64,000 nt of DNA from Mycobacterium rhizamassiliense (GTDB lineage: Bacteria; Actinomycetota; Actinomycetes; Mycobacteriales; Mycobacteriaceae): positions 3,925,685-3,989,684 of the forward strand of contig NZ_LT721901.1 in assembly GCF_900157375.1 (NCBI RefSeq), read 5' to 3'. The notes beneath the pieces were generated by a model that saw nothing but the letters and a program-made list of their open reading frames with translations, had not been told where the DNA came from and did not search any database. Positions 50,840 through 59,290 of this stretch are shown here, one piece after another (the stretch's first letter is position 1; the number at the start of each line of letters is the position of its first letter). The position numbers were made by a program, and so were the translations under genes.

Positions 50840-53800
50840 CTAGTAGACGTCGCGGTGGTAGCGCTTGTCGGCGCTCAGCGATTGGACGTAGGCCTGGGCC
50901 GCCTCCGGGTCGAGGTTGCCGTGTTCGGCGGCGACGTCGCAGAGCGCCCGGTCGACGTCCTTGGCCATCGGGTCGGCTGTGCCGCAGACGTACAGCTGGG
51001 CGCCATCCTGCAACCAGCTCCACAGCTGGGCGCCGCGGTTGCGCATCAGGTGCTGGACGTAGACCTTCTCGGTCTGGTCCCGGGAGAACGCCAGGTCCAG
51101 TTCGGTGAGGAACCCGTCGTCACGCATCTGCTCGAGCTCGTCGCGGTAGTAGTAGTCGGTCGCGGCGTGCTGCTCGCCGAAGAACAGCCAGTTGGGCCCG
51201 GTGTGGCCGAGCGCGCGCCGCTCCTGCAGGAAGCCGCGGAAGGGCGCGATCCCGGTGCCCGGACCGATCATGATCATCGGGGTGTCCGGATCGCTGGGTG
51301 GCCGGAAGTTGCTCGATGGCTGCAGATAGACGGCGACCCGGTCGCCGGGGGAGCGGTCCGCCAGGTAGGTCGAGCACACCCCACGACGCGGGACGCCCTG
51401 GAAGTTGTAGCGCACCGGCGAGACCGTCAGGTGCACTTCCGCCGGGCACTCTTTAGGGCTCGACGAGATCGAATACAGCCGTGGCTGGAGACGTTTCAGG
51501 ACACGCAGCCACTCGTGGGCCGACGCGTGTACGGGCAGCCGCGCCAGCAGGTCGACGGATTGGCGTCCCCATGTCCAATCCAACAGTGCGCGCTTGTTTT
51601 CCGGCCGCAGCAGGTCCGCGAGCTTCTGGTCGCCGGTGCGCTCTTGCACGAAGCGCACCAGGTCCCGGCTGATGTGAGCGATCTCGATGCGCTCGGTGAG
51701 CGCGGTGCGCAACGACATCAGGCCGTGCTCGCCGACCTCGACCGGGGTGTGCGCGTCCAGCCCGGTGACCGACAGCCATTCCTCGACCAGCTGATCGCCG
51801 TTGCGCGGCCACACCCCGAGCGCGTCGCCGGCCTCGTAGTTGGCGGCCTCGTCGGAAAGGTCAAACACGATCTGCCGCACGTCTTTTGCGGAGCTGGGCC
51901 CGCTGAGCGTGGTGTTGCGGACCATGTCGGTGATCAGCGGATGCTTCTTGCTGTAGGCCGCCGGTGCGGGCCGGCTCGGGAGTGCGGGCGCCGCCACTAC
52001 CGCCGACGCGGTCACCCTGGCCTCGCCGCTGACGGGCGCGGGTTTGCGGGTCAGGGCCTCACGGACCTCGGCCAGCCACTTCGCGGCGGGCTCGTCGTAC
52101 TCCGGTTCGCAGTCAACCCGCTCCGTGATGCGGGTGGCACCCAGCTCCGCGAGCCGCTCGTCGAGCTTGCGCCCATAACCGCAGAAGTCGTCGTAGTTGG
52201 AGTCGCCCAGGGCGAGCACGGCGTAGTGGGTGCCGGTGAACTGTGGTGCGCCCTCGCTGGTGAGCGCCCGCCACAGGCCGGCGCCGTTGTCCGGTGCCTC
52301 GCCGTCTCCGGTGGTGCTGGTAATCACCAAAAGCTCACGGGTGGTGGATAATTCGGCCGTCGGGAAGTCGTCCATGCTGTGCAACACGACCGGCAGCCCG
52401 GCCTCGCCGAGCTGCGCGATGACGTCGCCCGCGAGTTCTTCGGCATTACCGGTCTGCGAGGCCCACAACACCACGATCGGGGCCCGCTCGGGTGCGGCGT
52501 CCGCCTCGGGCGCGCTGGGTGGGTTGGCGGGCGCCACGATCGCCGGCATGTCCGACTCAGCGGGCTGAGATCGGGGCGTCTCGGCGCGCGCGAAAATGCC
52601 GGCAAGCACGCCATCCACCCACATCCGCGTGCCGGGATCCAACGGCGCGCTGATCGGTACGGTGGGCACCCCGCCGGTCCGGAGGCCGGCGTCCGAACGC
52701 AAACCGGCCAGCATGCCGGCCAGGTAGGTGCGCCCCTGCGGACCGAACTGTGGTTTGGGTTCGTTTGCCAGACCGAGCAATTCGGCGACGGCGTCGACTT
52801 GTGCAACGCTGATTTCGGTAACCTCCGTGGGAGCGGGTTCTGAGGTGTCGTTGGCCATCGGCCGCTCGGGCTCGATGGCGGGTGCTGGCTTGGCCGCCGC
52901 GACTTTTGTCAGGGTGACGGCGCAGGCCTTGAATTCCGGCTGATGCGACACCGGGTCGACGGCGTCGTTGGTGACGGCGTTGATCGACAGGTATTCGCCG
53001 AAGGCGTCGTTCCAGTGGAACGGCGCGAAGCAATCGCCGGGACGGACCCGGTCGGTGATCACCGCGGGCAGCACGGCACGCCCACGGCGGGAAGCGATTT
53101 CGACGGGGTCGCCCTCGGAGATCTGCAGCCGGGTGGCGTCGTCGGGATGGATCTCGACGAACGGCCCGGGGTTGAGCTTGTTGAGCTTGGCGACCTTGCC
53201 GGTCTTGGTCATCGTGTGCCACTGATGCGGCAGGCGGCCGGTGTTGAGCAGGAACGGGTAGTCGTCGTCGGGCATTTCCTCGGGCAGCAGGTGCGGCCGG
53301 GGGAAGAACACCGCGCGCCCGCTGTCGGTGGGGAACGCCAGCCGCGGGATGCTGCCGTCCTCGCGCACCAACTGGGTCTGGCTCACGCCGTCGTTCAGGT
53401 AGCGAATCGGGTTGCGGTCACCTGCGTTATCGGGCGGGCAGGGCCACTGCAGCGGTGTCTCGCGCAGGCGCTCGTAGCTGGCCCCGCGCAGGTCGTAGCC
53501 GGTCCTCGGGTTCGAGAACCGCTTGATCTCGTCGAAGACGTCCTCGGCGGACTCGTAGCTGAACGACTCCGAAAAACCCATCTCGCAGGCCATCCGGGCG
53601 ATGATCTGCCAGTCCGGCATCGCCTGACCGGGCGCGGGCACCGCGGGCTGGAACAGCGTCAGGTTGCGCTCGGAGTTGATCATCACCCCCTCGGACTCCG
53701 TCCACAGGGTCGCGGGCAGCAACACGTCGGCGTACTCGTTGGTCTCGGTCTCGCGGAAGGCGTCCTGGGCGATCACCAGCTCGGCCTTTTCCAGACCCGC

Positions 53801-55087
53801 CAGCACCGTTTTCCGATTGGCCACGCTGGCAACGGGATTGGTGCAGATGATCCAGCACGCCTTGATGTCGCCGTCGGCCATCCGGGAGAACATGTCGACG
53901 GTGCCGGTGCCGACCTCGGTGCGCAGCGTCCCGCGCGGGACGCCCCATTGGTCCTCAACGAAGTCGCGGTCGTCCGCCGACACCACCGAGCGCTGGCCGG
54001 GCAAACCCGGTCCCATGTAACCCATTTCGCGGCCGCCCATCGCGTTGGGCTGCCCGGTGAGCGAGAACGGCCCGCTGCCCGGCTTGCAGATCGTGCCGGT
54101 GGCCAGGTGCAGGTTGCAGATAGCATTGGTGTTCCACGTGCCGTGGGTGCTCTGGTTGAGTCCCATCGTCCAGCAGCTCATGAAGTTCGCGGCCTCGCCG
54201 ATCCAGCGGGCCGCGGTCTGTAGGTCTTCGACTGGAATGCCGGTCAGTTCGCTGACCTTGTCGGGGGTGTACTGCTCGAGGAAACTCGGCATCACCTCCC
54301 AGCCCTCGGTGAACTCAGCGATGAATTCCGGGTCGGTGTGGCCGTTTTCGACGATCAGGTGGAGCAGCCCGTTGAGCAGTGCGAGGTCGGCGCCGGGGGA
54401 GACCTGCAGGAAGAGGTCGGCCTTCTCGGCGGTCGCGGTCCGCCGCGGGTCGACGACGATCAGCTTGGCCCCGGCCTTGACTCGGTCCATCATCCGCAGG
54501 AACAGAATCGGGTGGCAATCGGCCATGTTGGCGCCGATGACGAAGAACACGTCGGCGTGTTCGACATCCTGGTAGGAGCCGGGCGGCCCGTCCGCTCCCA
54601 GGGACTGCTTGTAGCCGGAGCCGGCGCTGGCCATGCACAGTCGCGAGTTCGACTCGATCTGGTTGGTGCCGACGAATCCCTTGGTCAGCTTGTTCGCCAG
54701 GTACTGGGCCTCGAACGACATCTGGCCGGAAACGTAGAGGGCGAAGGCATCCGGACCGTGCTGGTCGATGATCGCGCGCAGCTGTTTCCCAGCTTGGGTG
54801 AGCGCGGCATCCATGTCGACCGGTTCCAGAGACTCACCGCGCCCGGGCCGCAGGTAGGCCGACTCCATCCGGCCCGGTGCGGCCAGCATGTCCGCGGTGG
54901 TCGCGCCCTTGGTGCACAGCCGGCCGAAGTTGGACGGGTGGCTTTTGTTTCCAACAGATTTCGCGACGTGACGGCGACCGCTCTCCGGATCCGTTGTGAT
55001 CTGCAACACTATGCCGCAACCGACGCCGCAGTAGGCGCACATGCTGTTCACGGCGTCTTTTGCATCGTCATGAGATTGGCGAGCCAC
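50840..55087 (-). CDS. Assimilatory nitrate reductase fused to CysJ-type flavoprotein reductase (NasN-like)
   Basis: This 1415-residue fusion has a molybdopterin nitrate reductase in residues 1-725, with a [4Fe-4S] site from Cys17, Cys20, Cys24 and Cys58 (CAYCGVGCG...RLCTKG). After a Pro/Ala-rich linker comes a flavodoxin domain (VVLWASQTGNAEELAG, near 870). FAD- and NADPH-binding domains follow (RLYSISSSP, MIMIGPGTGIAPFRGF). Electrons can thus pass from NADPH to nitrate within one chain, giving nitrite for assimilation. Mycobacteria use such an enzyme when ammonium is scarce. GTG 55087 has GGGAGGGAAG upstream. A GlnR-like box lies upstream, and NarK is divergent. Confidence 0.9.
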   Translation of the reverse strand: MARQSHDDAKDAVNSMCAYCGVGCGIVLQITTDPESGRRHVAKSVGNKSHPSNFGRLCTKGATTADMLAAPGRMESAYLRPGRGESLEPVDMDAALTQAGKQLRAIIDQHGPDAFALYVSGQMSFEAQYLANKLTKGFVGTNQIESNSRLCMASAGSGYKQSLGADGPPGSYQDVEHADVFFVIGANMADCHPILFLRMMDRVKAGAKLIVVDPRRTATAEKADLFLQVSPGADLALLNGLLHLIVENGHTDPEFIAEFTEGWEVMPSFLEQYTPDKVSELTGIPVEDLQTAARWIGEAANFMSCWTMGLNQSTHGTWNTNAICNLHLATGTICKPGSGPFSLTGQPNAMGGREMGYMGPGLPGQRSVVSADDRDFVEDQWGVPRGTLRTEVGTGTVDMFSRMADGDIKACWIICTNPVASVANRKTVLAGLEKAELVIAQDAFRETETNEYADVLLPATLWTESEGVMINSERNLTLFQPAVPAPGQAMPDWQIIARMACEMGFSESFSYESAEDVFDEIKRFSNPRTGYDLRGASYERLRETPLQWPCPPDNAGDRNPIRYLNDGVSQTQLVREDGSIPRLAFPTDSGRAVFFPRPHLLPEEMPDDDYPFLLNTGRLPHQWHTMTKTGKVAKLNKLNPGPFVEIHPDDATRLQISEGDPVEIASRRGRAVLPAVITDRVRPGDCFAPFHWNDAFGEYLSINAVTNDAVDPVSHQPEFKACAVTLTKVAAAKPAPAIEPERPMANDTSEPAPTEVTEISVAQVDAVAELLGLANEPKPQFGPQGRTYLAGMLAGLRSDAGLRTGGVPTVPISAPLDPGTRMWVDGVLAGIFARAETPRSQPAESDMPAIVAPANPPSAPEADAAPERAPIVVLWASQTGNAEELAGDVIAQLGEAGLPVVLHSMDDFPTAELSTTRELLVITSTTGDGEAPDNGAGLWRALTSEGAPQFTGTHYAVLALGDSNYDDFCGYGRKLDERLAELGATRITERVDCEPEYDEPAAKWLAEVREALTRKPAPVSGEARVTASAVVAAPALPSRPAPAAYSKKHPLITDMVRNTTLSGPSSAKDVRQIVFDLSDEAANYEAGDALGVWPRNGDQLVEEWLSVTGLDAHTPVEVGEHGLMSLRTALTERIEIAHISRDLVRFVQERTGDQKLADLLRPENKRALLDWTWGRQSVDLLARLPVHASAHEWLRVLKRLQPRLYSISSSPKECPAEVHLTVSPVRYNFQGVPRRGVCSTYLADRSPGDRVAVYLQPSSNFRPPSDPDTPMIMIGPGTGIAPFRGFLQERRALGHTGPNWLFFGEQHAATDYYYRDELEQMRDDGFLTELDLAFSRDQTEKVYVQHLMRNRGAQLWSWLQDGAQLYVCGTADPMAKDVDRALCDVAAEHGNLDPEAAQAYVQSLSADKRYHRDVY

Positions 55088-55146
55088 GCCTACTTCCCTC
55101 CCTTCGAGCGCGCACGGGCCTACGGGCTAAATGTTGCGACAAGGAT

Positions 55147-55184
55147 GTTTCGGCACAGGGCATCCGGTGTTTCCGCCGTTTTAC
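55147..55184 (-). promoter_or_regulatory. GlnR-like operator upstream of the nitrate reductase
   Basis: On the minus strand GTAAA, 6 nt, GAAAC, 17 nt, GAAAC, about 60-100 nt before the start. Both GAAAC sites and the partial GTnAC match the GlnR box (GTnAC-n6-GAAAC) with the expected 22-bp repeat. The intervening GTnAC site is not recognisable. Confidence 0.6.
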
Positions 55185-55191
55185 GGGTTTC

Positions 55192-55227
55192 TCTCACACG
55201 CACCAAACTGATTTGTGAAGTGTGAGA
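55192..55227. repeat. Inverted repeat TCTCACAC ... GTGTGAGA
   Basis: An 8-bp perfect inverted repeat with a 20-nt spacer lies between the divergent reductase and lipoprotein genes. It could be an operator or a cruciform. A TCACA/TGTGA theme recurs at 55367-55392 and before narK. Confidence 0.4.
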
Positions 55228-55366
55228 AAAGCCCAATGAACCCCGAATAATCGCAGGTCAGCGGCGATCTACGACTAAGGCCAGATTACCCGCCGGGTGT
55301 GCGGAATTCCCTATCAGAACTGGGTTTCGGACGAAACAAATGGGACATTCACAGCATTCGATAAGC

Positions 55367-55392
55367 TCACAAAGTGCCTCGTCACTTTGTGA
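55367..55392 (+). repeat. Perfect inverted repeat across the lipoprotein start codon
   Basis: TCACAAAGTG (55367-55376), 6 nt, CACTTTGTGA (55383-55392) form a perfect 10-bp stem that contains the GTG start of the LppP-like gene. As RNA it would hide the start codon; as DNA it is a good operator. A related half-site pair (TCACAA ... TTTGTGA) occurs before narK. Confidence 0.55.
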
Positions 55393-55856
55393 TTCTGTTG
55401 GTGTTGTTGGCCGCGGCCTGCGGTGCAAAACCGGCACCGCCACAGGCGGTGCGGGCCGATTCCTGCAAGGACGCCGACGGGCCCACGGCCGACACGGTGC
55501 GACAGGCCATCGCCGCCGTTCCGGTCGAGGTCGCCGGATCGAGCTGGGTCGAAATCGCCCGTGGGCACACGAAGAATTGCCGGCTGTACTGGCTGCAGGT
55601 CATCCCCACCATCGCCAGCGAGTCGACGCCGCAGCAGTTGCTGTTCTTCGACCACAACCGGCCGCTGGGCACGCCGACCCCAAACCCCAAGCCGTACATC
55701 ACCGTTCTGCCCGTCAACGACGACACCGTCACGGTTCAGTATCGATGGCAGACCGGCAACGAAGAACCGTGCTGCCCGAAAGGCAGCGGCACGGTGAAGT
55801 TCCAGATCGGTCACGACGGCAAGCTGCAGGCGCTCGGCAAGATCCCACACCAATAG
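55374..55856 (+). CDS. lppP: LppP/LprE-family lipoprotein
   Basis: This 160-residue protein has a lipoprotein signal (HFVILLVLLAAACGA, lipobox LAAAC). A globular domain with four further cysteines follows (SCKDADG, NCRLYWL, EPCCPKG). It lies before narK as lppP lies by narK1 in M. tuberculosis. GTG 55374 is within a perfect inverted repeat, and there is no good ribosome-binding site. Family function is unknown; co-location suggests a role near nitrate uptake, which is inference. Confidence 0.82.
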   Translation: MPRHFVILLVLLAAACGAKPAPPQAVRADSCKDADGPTADTVRQAIAAVPVEVAGSSWVEIARGHTKNCRLYWLQVIPTIASESTPQQLLFFDHNRPLGTPTPNPKPYITVLPVNDDTVTVQYRWQTGNEEPCCPKGSGTVKFQIGHDGKLQALGKIPHQ

Positions 55857-55923
55857 GGTTACCTCACAAGACGTTCCGATACTTTGTGACGTCCGGCATT
55901 CGCATCGAAAGGGTTTCATTCCG

Positions 55924-57288
55924 GTGAATTCGTCGCGTCACCTTTCGCATTGGGACGCAGAGGATCTGGCGGCGTGGGAGGCGGGCGGCGAGGACATCGC
56001 GCGGCGCAACCTGTTCTGGTCGGTCGTGAACGTGCACCTGGGCTACTCGATATGGGCACTGTGGCCGGTCATGGCGCTGTTCATGCCCAGGGACGTCTAC
56101 GGATTCACGGCGGGCGACAAGCTGCTGCTCGGCATCACCGCGACGCTGGCCGGGGCGTGCCTGCGGCCGACCTATGCGGTGGCGACCGCGATCTTCGGTG
56201 GTCGCACCCTGGCTATGTTCTCGGCCTTCGTGCTGCTCATTCCGACGATCGGTGCGATGGTGCTGTTGGCCCACCCGGGGCTGCCACTGTGGCCGTATCT
56301 GGTGTGCGCGGCGCTGACCGGAATGGGTGGGGGCAATTTCGCCGCCGCGGCGAGCAACGCCAACGCCTTCTATCCGCATCGGCTGAAGGGCATGGCGCTG
56401 GGGCTTTCCGGCGGCATCGGCAATCTCGGGGTGCCGGCGATCCAGATCGTCGGGCTGGTCGTCATCGCCGTGGCGGGCAATCGGCAGCCGTTCTGGGTGT
56501 GCGTCCTGTACCTGGCGCTGCTGACCACGGCCGGCGTGGGGGCGGCGCTGTTCATGAACAACGTCGCCCAGCACCGTCTCGAGCTGGGGCGGCTGCGCTC
56601 GATCCTGTCGGCGGTGGTCTCGACCCGCGACACCTGGGTGCTGTCCCTGCTCTACCTCGGTAGCTTCGGCTCCTTCATCGGCTTCGCGTTCGCGTTCGCC
56701 CAGATATTGCAGACCGGCTTCATCGCGGGCGGGCAGAGCGCCTCGCGGGCCGCGCTGCACGCCGCCCAGCTGGCCTTCATCGGGCCGCTGCTGGCCGCGC
56801 TGGCGCGCGTCTACGGTGGGCGGCTGGCCGACCGCATCGGCGGCGGACGCGTCACGTGCGGCGTCTTCGTCGCGATGGTTCTCGCCGCCGGATTGCTGAT
56901 CGCCGTCGGCACCGTCGAGGACCCGCACGCGGGCCCGGTCAGCGGCGCGGCCATGGCCGGCTACGTCTCCTGCCTGATCGCGCTGTTCGTCCTGGCCGGG
57001 TTGGGCAACGGATCGGTCTACAAGATGATCCCGACGGTGTTCGCCGCCAGCAGCGCCAACCTGCACATGGACGCAACCGAACGCTCCGAATGGGCCCGGG
57101 TGATCTCCGGCATCGTGATCGGCTTTGTCGCGGGCGTGGGCACGCTGGGGGGAGTGGGCATCAACCTGGCACTGCGCGAATCCTTCGTCGCCACCGGCAC
57201 GATGACGTCGGCCTTCTGGATCTTCTTGGCCTTCTACGTCTTTGCCGCGCTGCTGACGTGGATCAGTTACGTCCGCCGGCCCGGCTGA
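55924..57288 (+). CDS. narK: NarK-family nitrate/nitrite transporter
   Basis: This 454-residue major-facilitator protein has about 12 membrane spans. It has the Gly-rich nitrate signatures LTGMGGGNFAAAASNANAFYP and LAGLGNGSVYKMIPTVF, with AGACLRPTYAVATAIFGGR between the first spans. It imports nitrate or exports nitrite. GTG 55924 is taken as start. It is transcribed away from the nitrate reductase, with which it forms a nitrate assimilation set. Position corresponds to narK1 (Rv2329c). Confidence 0.92.
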   Translation: MNSSRHLSHWDAEDLAAWEAGGEDIARRNLFWSVVNVHLGYSIWALWPVMALFMPRDVYGFTAGDKLLLGITATLAGACLRPTYAVATAIFGGRTLAMFSAFVLLIPTIGAMVLLAHPGLPLWPYLVCAALTGMGGGNFAAAASNANAFYPHRLKGMALGLSGGIGNLGVPAIQIVGLVVIAVAGNRQPFWVCVLYLALLTTAGVGAALFMNNVAQHRLELGRLRSILSAVVSTRDTWVLSLLYLGSFGSFIGFAFAFAQILQTGFIAGGQSASRAALHAAQLAFIGPLLAALARVYGGRLADRIGGGRVTCGVFVAMVLAAGLLIAVGTVEDPHAGPVSGAAMAGYVSCLIALFVLAGLGNGSVYKMIPTVFAASSANLHMDATERSEWARVISGIVIGFVAGVGTLGGVGINLALRESFVATGTMTSAFWIFLAFYVFAALLTWISYVRRPG

Positions 57289-57289
57289 G

Positions 57290-59233
57290 TCAGTCCGACA
57301 GGTTCTCCGGGTGCAGCATCTCGGCGTAGCGCAGCGGCTCCGGAATGCCGAATCCGTCGACCAGCTCCCTGGCGTGCGGGCGCAACGCGCGGCACCGATC
57401 GTTGATCCCCCGGGTGACCGCTTTGGCTCGCCCGGTGGACAGGTAGCCGTGCTCGATGTACCAGGCCTTGTCTTCCTCGATCACCGACAACGCGTACAGG
57501 TCGCACACGATGTCCAACAGCTCACGCGCTTCGGGGTTTTCGCACGAGTCGATCCCGGCGACGAACGCCTCCAACACAATTCGGTCGATGTGCGCGCTCG
57601 CGGCGTGCAGCACATGGTCCTGCACGGCGTTGAACGCGTCGAACGCCGACATCTCCTTGGACTTGCCCTGTAGGCGCCGCGCGACCGACGACAGCAGGTA
57701 TTCCTCGCGCTCCTCGAACATGTTCACCTGCGTGCCGCGGTTGAACAGGCTGCCCTCTTCTTCGCTGTCCTGGCGGGTATCGACGATCGTCTGCATGATC
57801 TTCTCGGCCGCGGTCCGCTTCAGCACTCGCTCACCAACAGTGTTGGCGGCGAACCGAACCCAGTCGACGGGGCTCATGCTCTTGATGTCGTCGGCGTAGG
57901 CGGTCAGCAGCTCCTTGGCCACCAGCTGGGTCAGCACATGGTTGTCGCCCTCGAAGGTGGTGAACACGTCGGTGTCCGCGCGCAGCGCGATCAGCCGGTT
58001 CTCGGCCATGTAGCCGGCGCCGCCGCACGCCTCGCGGGCCTCCTGAATGGCCTTCGAGGCGTGCCAGGTGTTGGCGGCCTTCAGCCCGGCGGCTCGCGAT
58101 TCGAGCTCACGCTGTTCCTCGGCGTCCGGAAAGTCCGACGTCTGCATGTCGTGGCACTTCGACACCAGCTCGTTCTGCGCGAATTGCAACGCGTATGAGC
58201 GGGCAATCAACGGGAATAGCCGCCGCTGATGCACCAGGTAGTCCATGATCAGGACTTCGCCCTCGTCGTCCGGGGCGGTGAATTGCCTGCGCTCCAACGC
58301 ATATCGGGTGGCGATGTCCAAAGCGACGCGAGCGGCGTTGCCTGCGCTGCCGCCGACGGTGACCCGGCCGCGGATCAGCGTGCCGATCATGGTGAAGAAC
58401 CGGCGGTTCGGGTTCTCGACCGGCGAGCTGTACGTGCCGTCGGCGGCGACATCGCCGTATTTGTTCAGCAGGTTCACCCGCGGCACGCGGACGTGGTCGA
58501 ACATGATGCGGCCGTTGTCGACGCCGGGCAGGCCGCCCTTGTAGTGGCAGTCCGTCGTCGTGACGCCGGGAAGGTCGTTGCCCTCCTCGTCACGGATCGG
58601 CACCAGCACGCAGTGCACGCCGTGGTTGACCTGCTCCCCGTTCTCGGTCGTGATCAGTTGCGCGAAAACGGCTGCCACGGTGGCGGTCTCGGCGGCGCCG
58701 CCGATGTAGTCCTTGCGGGCCGACGGCGTGGGGGAGTTGACGATGAACTCTTCGGTCTCGGCGTCGTAGGTCGCGGTCGTCTCCAGCGATTGGACGTCAC
58801 TGCCATGCCCGGTCTCGGTCATCGCAAAGCAGCCGCGCAGCTCGAGGCTGATGACCTTCTTCACGTACGGATCGTGGTGACGCTCGGTGCCCAGGTTCTC
58901 GACCGCCCCGCCGAACAGGCCCCATTGCACCCCGGCCTTGACCATCAACGACAGGTCCGACATCGCCAGCATCTCGATCATCGTGATCGCCGCGCCCACG
59001 TCGCCGGTGCCGCCGTGCTCCTTGCGGAACCCCTCGTCGGGGATGCCGGCGGCGGCGATGAGCTTCATCTGCTCGAGCACCTTGGCGCGCGCCAGGACGG
59101 TGTTCGGGGTGTAGTGCGGGCGGAACTGATCCTGGCCCAGCCATTCCCGGGTGTGGTTCTTCGCGTCGCGGAACCGGCCGTCCAAGGTGCTACGCAGGTG
59201 CTGGGCGATGCTCGTCGTCGTCTGTGGCGCCAT
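57290..59233 (-). CDS. Acyl-CoA dehydrogenase/oxidase-family enzyme
   Basis: This 647-residue flavoenzyme of the acyl-CoA dehydrogenase superfamily has the longer acyl-CoA oxidase-like layout. FAD-contact motifs are CFAMTETGHGSDVQSLETTATYD (in parts), RGRVTVGGSAGNAARVA and ACGGAGYMAENR, with DVFTTFEGDNHVLTQLVA near the active site. A C-terminal domain of about 190 residues follows. It oxidises acyl-CoA; chain specificity is unknown. At the start ATG 59233, TACCTT lies 6 nt upstream, so the transcript may be leaderless. It is convergent with narK. Confidence 0.9.
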   Translation of the reverse strand: MAPQTTTSIAQHLRSTLDGRFRDAKNHTREWLGQDQFRPHYTPNTVLARAKVLEQMKLIAAAGIPDEGFRKEHGGTGDVGAAITMIEMLAMSDLSLMVKAGVQWGLFGGAVENLGTERHHDPYVKKVISLELRGCFAMTETGHGSDVQSLETTATYDAETEEFIVNSPTPSARKDYIGGAAETATVAAVFAQLITTENGEQVNHGVHCVLVPIRDEEGNDLPGVTTTDCHYKGGLPGVDNGRIMFDHVRVPRVNLLNKYGDVAADGTYSSPVENPNRRFFTMIGTLIRGRVTVGGSAGNAARVALDIATRYALERRQFTAPDDEGEVLIMDYLVHQRRLFPLIARSYALQFAQNELVSKCHDMQTSDFPDAEEQRELESRAAGLKAANTWHASKAIQEAREACGGAGYMAENRLIALRADTDVFTTFEGDNHVLTQLVAKELLTAYADDIKSMSPVDWVRFAANTVGERVLKRTAAEKIMQTIVDTRQDSEEEGSLFNRGTQVNMFEEREEYLLSSVARRLQGKSKEMSAFDAFNAVQDHVLHAASAHIDRIVLEAFVAGIDSCENPEARELLDIVCDLYALSVIEEDKAWYIEHGYLSTGRAKAVTRGINDRCRALRPHARELVDGFGIPEPLRYAEMLHPENLSD

Positions 59234-59290
59234 ACGTTGAAGGTAACCCGCTGGCCGCGGCGCGGAAACCACCGGCGCGGCACCGACATC

